This document shows positions 35,691-43,402 of a stretch of 64,000 bases of DNA, piece by piece. The stretch comes from Paenibacillus sp. BK033. Lineage in GTDB: Bacteria > Bacillota > Bacilli > Paenibacillales > Paenibacillaceae. Numbering within the stretch: the stretch's first letter is position 1; every line of letters begins with the position of its first letter. The position numbers were made by a program, and so were the translations under genes. Below the pieces are notes generated by a model that did not search any database, was not told the origin of the DNA, and saw nothing but the letters and a program-made list of their open reading frames with translations. Where the stretch lies: contig NZ_SLVP01000001.1 of assembly GCF_004345425.1 (NCBI RefSeq), positions 1,364,001 through 1,428,000 of the forward strand. The letters run 5' to 3'.

Positions 35691-36971
35691 TTATCGTGAA
35701 TCCGTGTTTAACATAGCCCGCAGACGATTGCGAAGAACCTTTAGCGTTTGTTTCATGGAGTTGTAGTCGTCCGACGTAAGCAAGCTGTCGCTAGCGGCTG
35801 CAATCGTCTGCTCTACCGGCAGGATGCGGTATTTGTAATAGCTGCCCGACAAGTAACGGTGTACCCATGTAGGAGTTGCTTCGATATCCGATAGCTCGAT
35901 AGAGCCGTCGGATTTATTTTTTCGTACGGTAACTTTATAGATCACGCCGTAATCCTTTGTATCGCCGCGCTGCGCGGAAATGAAATTGCCCATAGAATAA
36001 ATAATGAGTCCTTGTCTTTTATGTCCGTTCGCGTCGGTCGTATCAAGTACCTCGTACGGTTGAATCACATGGGGATGGGAGCCGGCAATAATATCCGCTC
36101 CTTCGGCTACCAGCTTGCGGGCCAGCTTTTTCTGTTCATCGTTAGGCGTTGTCTGGTATTCGATGCCGAAGTGCAGGGCTATCGTTACGAAATCCGCGCC
36201 AAGCTTCTTCAGGCGGTGGATATCGTTTATCATCTTCTGCTCATCGATTAAGGAAACGGCGTACGGTTTGCCCTTCGGAAGCGGGATTCCGTTCGTTCCG
36301 TAGGTGTAAGCAAGCAGTCCCATCTTAATGCCGTTATGTTCGACGATGACGGGAGTATCCGCTTCTTCCTGGGATTCCGCCGTGCCTTTGATAACAAAAG
36401 GATATTCCTTGAGATGCTGCAAGGTGAGCATCAGCGCTTTATCGCCTTTATCGAGCGAATGATTGTTGGCGTTGGTCAAGATGTTGAACCCGGCATATTG
36501 CAGCGCGTCCAGCAGCTCTACCGGAGCGTTAAAGCTTGGATAACCCGTGTAGCCATAAGCAGGACCGGCAACCGGCGTTTCCAGATTCGCCATAACCCAA
36601 TCGCCTTGCTGCAGGATTGGTTTGACTTCGTCGAAGAAATAATTGAAGTTGTATGTCTTCGTCTTGCTGTCATACGCGCCGGGCAGCTCCGGTTTATGCA
36701 TCATAATGTCGCCAACGGCCATCCATACGGCCTCATCGTATCGCGGGGTTGGCACCGGCGTTGGCGTCGGCTCCGGGGCTGCGGTTGGAACAAACGTAGG
36801 GTCCGGAGTGGCTGTAGGCTCTGCGGAAGGTTCAGGACTATTCGAGACGATAGTCGGTTTGACCGAATCCTGCTTTAGAGTTGTCGAAACGATAATCAAG
36901 ATTCCTGCTGCCGACAGCAGCAGGAGAAAGAAATGAATGGTCAAGCGCTTCTTGCTTCGCATTCTGCGCAT
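35691..36971 (-). CDS. CapA-family (poly-gamma-glutamate synthesis type) surface phosphoesterase-fold protein
   Basis: A 426-residue membrane-anchored protein: a basic N-terminus, one transmembrane helix (FFLLLLSAAGILIIVST), a Pro/Thr/Glu-rich linker to about residue 100, then a CapA domain with AVGDIMMHKPE, DWVMANLETPV, NILTNANNHSLDKG, HFGIEYQ and AGSHPHVIQP, followed by IYSMGNF. These are the metal-binding positions of the metallophosphatase-like fold. The family is linked with capsular polyglutamate export, but no capBC genes are here, so its role is open. The ATG at 36971 is chosen for GGAGGGAT ten bases upstream; the frame runs on into the preceding gene. It follows the pseudouridine synthase gene by 17 bases. 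Confidence 0.88.
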   Translation of the reverse strand: MRRMRSKKRLTIHFFLLLLSAAGILIIVSTTLKQDSVKPTIVSNSPEPSAEPTATPDPTFVPTAAPEPTPTPVPTPRYDEAVWMAVGDIMMHKPELPGAYDSKTKTYNFNYFFDEVKPILQQGDWVMANLETPVAGPAYGYTGYPSFNAPVELLDALQYAGFNILTNANNHSLDKGDKALMLTLQHLKEYPFVIKGTAESQEEADTPVIVEHNGIKMGLLAYTYGTNGIPLPKGKPYAVSLIDEQKMINDIHRLKKLGADFVTIALHFGIEYQTTPNDEQKKLARKLVAEGADIIAGSHPHVIQPYEVLDTTDANGHKRQGLIIYSMGNFISAQRGDTKDYGVIYKVTVRKNKSDGSIELSDIEATPTWVHRYLSGSYYKYRILPVEQTIAAASDSLLTSDDYNSMKQTLKVLRNRLRAMLNTDSR

Positions 36972-36988
36972 GAAGGGCGGATCCCTCC

Positions 36989-37717
36989 TTAAAGGTAGAT
37001 GCCGGATGCTTCCTCGAGCTGATCGCTTGACCACCAGGACCATGCGGGAGAACCGTACGGTATGCTGCGGAAGCATTTGAGCTCTTTCGTAACCGGATGA
37101 GGCGCTTCCACCGAAGTAGACCAAAGGGCGATATCGGTTACGGAAGCCGTGCCCGGAGCTCCGTATTTGCGGTCTGCGACAAGCGGACAGCCGATGTAAG
37201 CCATTTGGGCCCTGATTTGATGCGGTCTGCCCGTATGCAGCTTAACGGCGATCAGGGAGTAATCTCCGGCCTGTGCGCATACCTTGTACTCCAGTATGGC
37301 TTCCTTTGCGTCGGCTGCCGGTTCCTTGAATACGGTTACTTGATTGCGTTTCGCGTCTTTGCGGATGTAATGGCGAAGACGGTCCTGCTGCTTTGCCGGT
37401 TTGCCGTGAACAACGCACACATAAGTCTTGCCGAAGGTCCGGCTTCTAACGGCTTCGGACAAGCGGGATGCCGCTTTGGAGGTTTTTGCGAACAGCATCG
37501 CGCCGCCAACCGGCCGGTCTAATCTGTGAACAAGGCCGAGGAAGACATTCCCCGGCTTGTTATGGCGGATTTTCAGATCCTGTTTGATTAGCGTAAGCAT
37601 GTCGGGATCCCCGGTCTCGTCCTCTTGGGACGGAATACCGGGGAGCTTGACTACGGCAATGATATGATTGTCTTCATACAATACCGGTATTTGAATTGCA
37701 TCGTTTCCGGCAGCCAT
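36989..37717 (-). CDS. RluA-family pseudouridine synthase
   Basis: Isomerises uridine to pseudouridine in rRNA or tRNA. The 242-residue protein contains the catalytic Asp in VHRLDRPVGGAMLFAKTS and the supporting motifs TYVCVVHG, AVKLHTGRPHQIRAQM and ADRKYG. It lacks an S4 domain, as in the short RluA/TruC-like group. The ATG at 37717 overlaps the stop of the upstream RNA methyltransferase gene by one base (TAATG), with GGGAG in the end of that gene as ribosome site. The two RNA-modifying enzymes are therefore coupled, with the CapA-like gene following. Confidence 0.9.
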   Translation of the reverse strand: MAAGNDAIQIPVLYEDNHIIAVVKLPGIPSQEDETGDPDMLTLIKQDLKIRHNKPGNVFLGLVHRLDRPVGGAMLFAKTSKAASRLSEAVRSRTFGKTYVCVVHGKPAKQQDRLRHYIRKDAKRNQVTVFKEPAADAKEAILEYKVCAQAGDYSLIAVKLHTGRPHQIRAQMAYIGCPLVADRKYGAPGTASVTDIALWSTSVEAPHPVTKELKCFRSIPYGSPAWSWWSSDQLEEASGIYL

Positions 37718-38583
37718 TATTCCGACTCCCAGCGTCCGAGAATGCCGCAAGGCAAATGCAGGCCGGATTGCGTGATCGGCAGGCCAATCTCGCCGCAGTT
37801 GATCATGCCGCCGAATTTGCCCTTCATCGTCGTATGCAGCAAATTGTGAAGCACGGTCGGAGACAGGCCCGTCGTATAGGAGTTGATCAGCAGGAACAGC
37901 GGGTTGTCCGAAAGAATAGTCGTGCAGAACTCCAGGAACGGATACAGGTTCTCTTCCAGCTTCCAGGTTTCTCCGTTAGGTCCGCGTCCGTAAGAAGGCG
38001 GATCCATGATGATCGCATCGTATTGGCGGCCGCGGCGCTGTTCGCGCTGCACGAATTTGAAAACGTCATCCGTAATATACCGGATTGGGGCGCTTTCAAG
38101 GCCGGACAGCTGCGCATTTTCTTTTGCCCACTGCACCATGCCTTTGGAAGCGTCCACGTGCACGACTTCCGCGCCGGCTGCCGCCGCGGCAACCGTAGCT
38201 CCGCCGGAATAGGCGAACAGGTTCAGCACGCGGATTGGACGGCCTGCGGAACGGATTTTGTCCATCATCCAGCTCCAGTTCACCGCCTGTTCGGGGAACA
38301 AGCCGGTATGCTTGAAGTTGGTCGGCTTAATGTGGAATTTGAGCTCGCCGTAAGCGATGGTCCAGCGCTCCGGCAGGCTGGATTTGAATTGCCATTGCCC
38401 GCCTCCGGAGGAGCTGCGGTGGTAATGTCCGTCTGCTTTTTTCCAGGCACCGGATTCATCGGCGATCGGCCAAATGATCTGAGGATCCGGACGGCGGAGA
38501 ATATATTGGCCCCAGCGTTCAAGCTTGTCTCCTGCCCCAGTATCGATTACCTCGTAATCAACCCATTTATCTGCTACGTACAT
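37717..38583 (-). CDS. RlmI/RlmK-like class I SAM-dependent RNA methyltransferase
   Basis: A 288-residue methyltransferase. The SAM site NLFAYSGGATVAAAAAGAEV, the acidic loop HVDASKGMVQWAKEN and the catalytic DPPSYGRGPNGE motif match the RlmI/RlmK group that methylates 23S rRNA bases. It lacks the N-terminal PUA domain of E. coli RlmI, having instead a short beta-rich region of about 110 residues. It is the first gene of an operon with the RluA-type enzyme. The exact target nucleotide cannot be inferred. TATAAT-like sequences upstream (around 38610-38650) may be its promoter. Confidence 0.85.
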   Translation of the reverse strand: MYVADKWVDYEVIDTGAGDKLERWGQYILRRPDPQIIWPIADESGAWKKADGHYHRSSSGGGQWQFKSSLPERWTIAYGELKFHIKPTNFKHTGLFPEQAVNWSWMMDKIRSAGRPIRVLNLFAYSGGATVAAAAAGAEVVHVDASKGMVQWAKENAQLSGLESAPIRYITDDVFKFVQREQRRGRQYDAIIMDPPSYGRGPNGETWKLEENLYPFLEFCTTILSDNPLFLLINSYTTGLSPTVLHNLLHTTMKGKFGGMINCGEIGLPITQSGLHLPCGILGRWESE

Positions 38584-38680
38584 GTTATAGTGATCCTTCC
38601 TTGGTGTATAATTTTCGTTGTATTATAATGAAGTCTTCGACTATTATAACGAAGCGTACCAGATGAAGCAATTAGAGGAA

Positions 38681-38786
38681 TGCTTGCGAAGCAAGAATCG
38701 CCGCAAAAAGCGCGTGACAATTCTTTTTAGGTTGATGCTTACGAAGCAAGAATTGCCGCAAAAAGCGCGTGACAATTCTTTTTAGG
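38681..38786 (+). repeat. Tandem duplication of a 51-base terminator-like unit
   Basis: Two copies (38681-38731 and 38736-38786, period 55) differ at only a few bases. Each holds GCTT-CGAAGC, then GAATTGCCGC-AAAAA-GCGC-GTGACAATTC (first copy GAATCG) and TTTTT, so each could form a hairpin followed by a T-run in the plus direction. The second copy ends in the AGGAGGG ribosome site of the PAP2 gene. It is probably a duplicated terminator or attenuator rather than a mobile element. Confidence 0.85.
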
Positions 38787-38797
38787 AGGGACTTATT

Positions 38798-39424
38798 ATT
38801 CGAAAACAAGGGTGGTTAATCGGTTTAACGGCAAGTTTGATTATCTTTATCGCAGCTGCGATGCTGGCTTCGCGGCATGAGACCTCGCAGCTGGATGAAT
38901 CGGTTGCGGATTGGTTTGCAAGCATACATAGCGGCACCTTAACCGATTTGTTCAAGGCGATGACAGCATTGGGTTCAACGGTCGGCATTATTGCCATTAC
39001 GCTTTTGCTTGCGGTATGGTTTGCCTGGAAGCAGGGGTGGAAGAGCGCGGTTCTGCTAATTGCGGGGGTAGCCGGGGCCTATGCGGTGAATACGCTCGTG
39101 AAATCAGGCTTCGACCGGGCAAGACCGGCAATGGCCTGGGGAATTGAAGCAGACGGGCCCAGCTTTCCCAGCGGCAATGCCATGCTGGCGATTGTGATGT
39201 ACAGTCTGGCGGCGGCCTGGGTTTTAGCGGATCGAGGTATCAACCTTACGGTTAAGTGGATTACGGCTATAATCGCCATCGTATTGATCATACTAATGGG
39301 TGCGTCGCGTTTATATTTCAGCGTGCATTACGCCACGGACATTATTGGCGGTTACGCAGCCGGATTCGTAATCGTATGCCTGGTGATGGCGCTTGCAAGG
39401 GGAAAGAGGCTTAGTAGCCGCTAG
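38798..39424 (+). CDS. PAP2-family membrane phosphatase with apparent ATT start
   Basis: A membrane phosphatase of about 208 residues with roughly six helices, probably acting on lipid phosphates such as undecaprenyl or phosphatidylglycerol phosphate at the outer face. The three PAP2 motifs are visible: KSGFDRARP, SFPSGNAM and SRLYFSVHYATD. In the second, Asn replaces the usual His of PSGH. The ribosome site AGGAGGG (38784-38790) is seven bases from ATT at 38798; no ATG, GTG or TTG lies at that distance. A TTG at 38837 has no ribosome site and would cut into the first membrane helix. An ATT start or a point mutation of an ATG is therefore likely. Confidence 0.85.
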   Translation: MRKQGWLIGLTASLIIFIAAAMLASRHETSQLDESVADWFASIHSGTLTDLFKAMTALGSTVGIIAITLLLAVWFAWKQGWKSAVLLIAGVAGAYAVNTLVKSGFDRARPAMAWGIEADGPSFPSGNAMLAIVMYSLAAAWVLADRGINLTVKWITAIIAIVLIILMGASRLYFSVHYATDIIGGYAAGFVIVCLVMALARGKRLSSR

Positions 39425-39444
39425 TCAAAGTGAACAGCGGCTAA

Positions 39445-39771
39445 TTAAGACTCCCGGATAGCGTCCAACATTTTGTCAATGGATTCCCTGCGTTTGTCTT
39501 CGTCCATGGTATTGAGCAGACGGATAATTTCAACCGTATCTGCCGCAACCTGAGGCTCTGTGCCGCGCGTATCGCCATCGATGATAAAATCGGTGGTGAC
39601 CTCGAAAAAAGCGGCAAGCTTAATCAAGGTTTCGTACACGGGCTGCCGGTTGTTGATCTCGTAGTGGCTGTAAGCGGATCGCGTTATTCCGATGGATTGT
39701 GCAACTATTTCTTGCGATAAGCTTCGCTCGCGGCGCAGCTCCTTCAGGCGATCTCCCATCGTCAAGGTCAT
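39445..39771 (-). CDS. Small XRE-family repressor
   Basis: A 108-residue protein with an N-terminal helix-turn-helix (GDRLKELRRERSLSQEIVAQ, then ITRSAYSHYEINNRQP) and a short helical C-terminal dimerisation tail. It looks like stand-alone phage-type or Bacillus regulators of the Xre/SinR kind. The ATG at 39771 follows GAGGAG; MGDRLKEL at 39759 is another possible start. A perfect TGATAC-N5-GTATCA palindrome lies 59 bases upstream, suggesting autoregulation. No prophage genes are near; the divergent neighbour is a zinc-ribbon miniprotein. Confidence 0.87.
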   Translation of the reverse strand: MTLTMGDRLKELRRERSLSQEIVAQSIGITRSAYSHYEINNRQPVYETLIKLAAFFEVTTDFIIDGDTRGTEPQVAADTVEIIRLLNTMDEDKRRESIDKMLDAIRES

Positions 39772-39829
39772 TCGCTCCTCACATTGGTTATCATTCAAGC
39801 GATATGTTACACTCACTAATAGTAATTTA

Positions 39830-39846
39830 TGATACAAATCGTATCA
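39830..39846. promoter_or_regulatory. Palindromic operator upstream of the small XRE repressor
   Basis: A perfect TGATAC-AAATC-GTATCA lies between the repressor and the divergent zinc-ribbon gene. The GATAC-N5-GTATC pattern is like the operators I recall for the PBSX repressor Xre, making it the likely binding site of the adjacent XRE protein. Confidence 0.65.
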
Positions 39847-39912
39847 TTGTCAAGCTTAATATGAGAAAGTTACTAATATTATAGAAATATTTAGGAAAGG
39901 TGATAAGAACGA

Positions 39913-40101
39913 ATGGTTTTGACTTTTGAATGCGAATGCGGCAATAAAACAGGACTTTTTGCAACCGGAGACCGCGACGAAGCGGGAAGAGAATTCATCG
40001 AGCTGGAAGATGATGACCGCTTGACTTATACCGTAGGGGAAGACGGAGTATTGTTTAAATGTAAGTTTTGCGGATACACCTATCGTATGGATAAGTTATA
40101 A
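39913..40101 (+). CDS. Zinc-ribbon miniprotein
   Basis: A 62-residue soluble protein with two cysteine pairs, C7-x-C9 and C50-x2-C53 (FECECGNKTG and FKCKFCGYTYRM). They frame a strongly acidic middle (EFIELEDDDR). The spacing suggests a single zinc ribbon. AGGAAAGGTGAT precedes the ATG. It is divergent from the XRE repressor, with a palindrome between, and lies upstream of araA without sharing its promoter. I do not recognise the family. Confidence 0.8.
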   Translation: MVLTFECECGNKTGLFATGDRDEAGREFIELEDDDRLTYTVGEDGVLFKCKFCGYTYRMDKL

Positions 40102-40126
40102 AAGCAAAAAAATATCAAAATGCATA

Positions 40127-40155
40127 TTGAAATCCGGGCATGTTCGGAGTAGTAT
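40127..40155 (+). promoter_or_regulatory. Promoter of araA
   Basis: TTGAAA (40127-40132) and TAGTAT (40150-40155) are 17 bases apart. The -10 box runs directly into the long AraR-type palindrome, so transcription would start inside the operator. Confidence 0.72.
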
Positions 40156-40189
40156 AGAGGATAAGTTGTACGTACAACTTATCCTCTAT
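40154..40189. promoter_or_regulatory. AraR-type operator 1: perfect 36-base palindrome
   Basis: An 18+18 base perfect palindrome is centred on TTGTACGTACAA, the core of the B. subtilis AraR operators. It covers the start site of araA transcription. In RNA it could also form an 18-base-pair hairpin followed by a U-rich stretch. The flanks (ATAGAGGATAAG and its complement) extend the symmetry well beyond the known operator. Confidence 0.85.
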
Positions 40190-40208
40190 TTTGGTTTGGT
40201 TTTTCGAC

Positions 40209-40224
40209 CATGTACGTACAAATT
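40209..40224. promoter_or_regulatory. AraR-type operator 2
   Basis: CATGTACGTACAAATT, with the palindromic core TGTACGTACA at 40211-40220, is a second AraR-type site about 40 bases downstream of the first and just before the araA ribosome site. Two phased sites allow cooperative repression. Confidence 0.8.
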
Positions 40225-40244
40225 CATTCCAGCTAGGAGGAATT

Positions 40245-41738
40245 ATGGTGTTATCCATTAAACCCTATCAATTTTGGTTTGTGACAGGCAGTCAGCATTT
40301 GTACGGTCCAGAGACGCTCGAAGAGGTTGCCGTGCATTCGCAAAGCATTACCGCAGGATTAAACGAAGCTTCTAACCTTCCTTTCGAGATTGTATACAAA
40401 CCGGTAGTGACGACGCCGGAGGAAATTTACAAAGTTTGCATCGAAGCGAAAGCGGATTCAAATTGCGCGGGCGTTATTGCGTGGATGCATACCTTCTCGC
40501 CGGCGAAAATGTGGATCAGAGGGCTTTCCGAGCTCCGCAAGCCGCTTCTGCATTTGCATACCCAATATAACCGCGATATTCCTTGGGATTCCATTGACAT
40601 GGACTTTATGAACACGAACCAGTCGGCTCACGGCGACCGCGAGTTCGGCCATATTTTTGCCCGTCTCGGAGTGGACCGCAAGGTGGTTACCGGACATTGG
40701 CAGGATGGCGAGGTTCAATCCCGCATCGGCGCTTGGATGAATTCCGCTGCAGCGTCCATGGAGAGCAAGAATCTGAAGATCGCTAGATTCGGCGATAACA
40801 TGCGTCAAGTAGCGGTAACGGAAGGCGATAAAGTCGAAGCGCAAATCCAGCTTGGCTGGCAGATTGACGGCTACGGCATCGGCGACCTGGTTGCCAGCAT
40901 GAACGAAGTCAGCGATGCGGAAGTACAAGAGCTGCTGAACGAATACAGCGAACGTTACGAGATTGCAAGCAGCGTCCGCGACAATGCCGCGTCCTGGGCA
41001 GCTATTGAAGAGCAGGCAAAAATCGAGCTCGGCATGAAGCGTTTCCTGCAAGCGGGAGGTTACACGGCATTCACAACAACCTTCGAGGATCTGCATGGCA
41101 TGAAGCAGCTTCCGGGTCTGGCCGTTCAACGTCTGATGGAGCAAGGTTACGGCTTCGGCGGCGAAGGCGACTGGAAGACTGCGGCGCTTACCCGCATTAT
41201 GAAGCTGATGGCCGGCAATGTTGGCACGTCCTTCATGGAGGACTATACGTACCATCTGGAAAACGGCAACGAGATGATTCTTGGCGCTCATATGCTTGAG
41301 GTATGTCCAACCATTGCGGAGAGCAAGCCTCGCATTGAAGTTCATCCGCTCGGAATCGGCGGCAAGGCCGATCCTGCGCGTATTATCTTCGACGGTAAAG
41401 CAGGCGAAGCCGTTAATGCTTCCCTGGTTGACCTTGGCAACCGTTTCCGTCTAATCATCAACGAAGTAGACGCGGTTAAGGTAGAGAAGGATATGCCTAA
41501 GCTTCCGGTTGCCCGCGTATTGTGGAAACCGCGTCCATCCCTTCGCGATTCGGCGGAAGCATGGATCTATGCAGGCGGCGCGCATCATACGGTGCTGTCG
41601 TACGTAGTAACGACGGATCAGCTTGTTGATTGGGCAGATATGCTCGGCATCGAGGTTGTCGTGATCGACAACAACACAACAATCCGCCAGTTCCGCCAAG
41701 AGCTGCGCTGGAACGAACAGAGCTACGGCCGCCGTTAA
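40245..41738 (+). CDS. araA: L-arabinose isomerase
   Basis: Converts L-arabinose to L-ribulose. The 497-residue length fits the family (about 500). The N-terminal YQFWFVTGSQHLYGPETLEE, the segment IAWMHTFSPAKMWIRGL, the active-site stretch HTQYNRDIPW and the C-terminal metal and sugar residues (EDYTYHLE, HMLEVCPT, GGAHHTVLSY) are all present. TAGGAGG lies five bases from the ATG at 40245; an in-frame ATG at 40191 would overlap the operator. Two AraR-type operators cover promoter and leader. araB, araD and araR are not in the window, so araA is transcribed alone here, with a strong terminator after it. Confidence 0.97.
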   Translation: MVLSIKPYQFWFVTGSQHLYGPETLEEVAVHSQSITAGLNEASNLPFEIVYKPVVTTPEEIYKVCIEAKADSNCAGVIAWMHTFSPAKMWIRGLSELRKPLLHLHTQYNRDIPWDSIDMDFMNTNQSAHGDREFGHIFARLGVDRKVVTGHWQDGEVQSRIGAWMNSAAASMESKNLKIARFGDNMRQVAVTEGDKVEAQIQLGWQIDGYGIGDLVASMNEVSDAEVQELLNEYSERYEIASSVRDNAASWAAIEEQAKIELGMKRFLQAGGYTAFTTTFEDLHGMKQLPGLAVQRLMEQGYGFGGEGDWKTAALTRIMKLMAGNVGTSFMEDYTYHLENGNEMILGAHMLEVCPTIAESKPRIEVHPLGIGGKADPARIIFDGKAGEAVNASLVDLGNRFRLIINEVDAVKVEKDMPKLPVARVLWKPRPSLRDSAEAWIYAGGAHHTVLSYVVTTDQLVDWADMLGIEVVVIDNNTTIRQFRQELRWNEQSYGRR

Positions 41739-41752
41739 TTCGTAAGGCGGGC

Positions 41753-41796
41753 AAAAGGGGCCATTCCATTGTCATAGACAAGGGATGGCCCCTTTT
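41753..41796. terminator. Terminator between araA and the AlkZ-like gene
   Basis: AAAAGGGGCCATTCC pairs with GGGATGGCCCCTTTT around a 14-base loop. T-runs flank the stem on both strands, so it can end both araA and the convergent gene. Confidence 0.9.
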
Positions 41797-41803
41797 ATCC
41801 GGG

Positions 41804-42916
41804 TTAATTCAAAATCATTGAGAAACGGATTTCATGAGAAACACCGGGAGCGGCGAATTTTAGCAGTTTTTCGCCCTCTTGCATCAGATCGAGTTGTTCC
41901 TCTTGCGTGAGGGGGCGGAACGGATCGATAAGAAGTGCTGCCTGCCCGGAGTTACGCTCGATGGACCATAACCCTTCAATATAACCATTCAATAGAATCG
42001 TTGAGCGGAGGATGCCGTTAGCCGTAAAGATTCGTTTGACGTATATAGGAGCCATGACGCGCGAGCGGTCGGCAATACCAAGCAGCATGGGGTCAAATTC
42101 TCCAAGGAAGCGTACCGGCGGAATGACGCCGGGGTCGGGACGAGGAGCATCGGGCAGATCAAATAACTCATTTCCTTGTTCGTCTCGGAAAATAACAAGA
42201 CCCGGTCGAAGCTTCTCGAAATAATCCTTAAGGCGGGTGAGACCGGACCAAGCTTGCATATCCTTAACGGATGCGGGGCCATAGGCACCCAGATACCTCA
42301 GGACAAGCTGTTCGACGTCCGGCTGCTCAAGCAAAGACTGCCTCAGCCACATCTCCGCAGAAGTATGAATGGCCTGACCGCTTTCTCCCCACAATCCGCG
42401 TGGCGGAACTTGAACGAGGGGGACAAATGTACGTATAGCTGCCGCAAGTGCCTCCGGATCAGCATCCGGCCAATGTGGGGCAAGCAGCTTGCCAAGCTCG
42501 TTTAAGGTGAGAGGGTTATCCTCCACGAGTCTTCTTCCTTCCGAAGCAAGAGCGTTCATATCAACGGAGGCAAGACATTTGCCATAGCTGCCCTTGAGCG
42601 CACGCTCTTGTACAGCCTGGACCCAAGGTCTTAGAAGCAGACAGTCGTTAGCCGATACCAGATGAAGAGTGGAGCGCATCAAAGCGATCCTTACCGCCTG
42701 TCGATTCGAGATGAGCGAGGCTAAATCGTTTGGAGTAAATCCCTCAAGCCTTGTCCAAAGCGAGTAGTAAGGTGCTTGGGGAGCTTGGGCCTGCAAACCG
42801 ATAAACCACTCCAATGCATGGAGAATCGGCGAATTCGAACGTGCGAGCAGCATTTGTCTTGCTAGCATAGCCCGGTTTAGCTCCAATGCATTTATGGGCA
42901 TGCCTTCACGAGTCAT
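41804..42916 (-). CDS. Winged-helix (HTH_42) protein, AlkZ-like DNA glycosylase candidate
   Basis: A 370-residue protein of the HTH_42 family with tandem winged helices. LEWFIGLQAQAPQAPYYSLW carries a Q-A-Q (Gln42, Gln44), matching the catalytic Q-x-Q motif of AlkZ, the azinomycin self-resistance glycosylase that unhooks interstrand crosslinks; E. coli YcaQ is a related protein. RLEGF, MRSTLHLV and the C-terminal PVRFLGEFDPMLLGIADRSR are also typical. I infer a bulky N-alkylpurine or crosslink glycosylase role. The start is uncertain: the ribosome site before 42916 is poor, and MPINALEL (42901) is an alternative. It is transcribed alone, convergent with araA. Confidence 0.82.
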   Translation of the reverse strand: MTREGMPINALELNRAMLARQMLLARSNSPILHALEWFIGLQAQAPQAPYYSLWTRLEGFTPNDLASLISNRQAVRIALMRSTLHLVSANDCLLLRPWVQAVQERALKGSYGKCLASVDMNALASEGRRLVEDNPLTLNELGKLLAPHWPDADPEALAAAIRTFVPLVQVPPRGLWGESGQAIHTSAEMWLRQSLLEQPDVEQLVLRYLGAYGPASVKDMQAWSGLTRLKDYFEKLRPGLVIFRDEQGNELFDLPDAPRPDPGVIPPVRFLGEFDPMLLGIADRSRVMAPIYVKRIFTANGILRSTILLNGYIEGLWSIERNSGQAALLIDPFRPLTQEEQLDLMQEGEKLLKFAAPGVSHEIRFSMILN

Positions 42917-43075
42917 ATTAACCAGCGCCTTTTTATATAGAATCTATTTCCAATTAGATTAGCTTCAATCGGTGCAAGTTACAAGTCTTGGAAGGGAAAT
43001 TACAACTAAAAGGGATTCAACCATGCATATAGAATTATTCATATTTGGAAAATAAAGCATGATTGGAGGTGCGTT

Positions 43076-43402
43076 GTGGCATCGATTCTAGAGTTAAAGA
43101 GAACGAATCAATATTCAAATTGGCTGAGGAATTTCAAAGTGTTCCTGAACGGCATCGAGTACGAAAAAATCGCTAACGATGAAACCATCCGCTATGAGCT
43201 GGAGCCGGGGGAGTACGAATTATATCTTAAGATCGATTGGTGCGGGAGCAATCGTTATTCGTTTACCGTACAGGAGAATGAGATTATTCAATTAGAATGC
43301 GGATGCCCGATCAGAGGTTGGAAGTTTTTGTTGCAACCGTTTATAATGCCTTACTATATCTTTTTTAATCTAGACAAATATCTATATATCAAATCGAAAT
43401 AA
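43076..43402 (+). CDS. Small protein of unknown function with beta-sandwich pattern
   Basis: A 108-residue protein starting at GTG, with GGAGGTGC six bases ahead. The middle (LEPGEYELYLKIDWCGSNRY) alternates like a small beta-sandwich of the PEGA kind, and the last 30 residues are hydrophobic and aromatic (FLLQPFIMPYYIFFNL), suggesting membrane association. Two cysteines (ECGC) are adjacent to that segment. I do not recognise the family. It is transcribed alone and ended by a bidirectional terminator shared with the MFS gene. Confidence 0.75.
   Translation: MASILELKRTNQYSNWLRNFKVFLNGIEYEKIANDETIRYELEPGEYELYLKIDWCGSNRYSFTVQENEIIQLECGCPIRGWKFLLQPFIMPYYIFFNLDKYLYIKSK

Noticed and set aside
38681-38786. 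Two direct repeats considered as a CRISPR-like array
   Set aside because: Only two units with four bases between them, no spacers and no cas genes; they look like duplicated terminators.
40154-40189. Long palindrome considered as the terminator of the zinc-ribbon gene
   Set aside because: The araA promoter lies just upstream and overlaps it, and its centre is an AraR core; any termination role is secondary.
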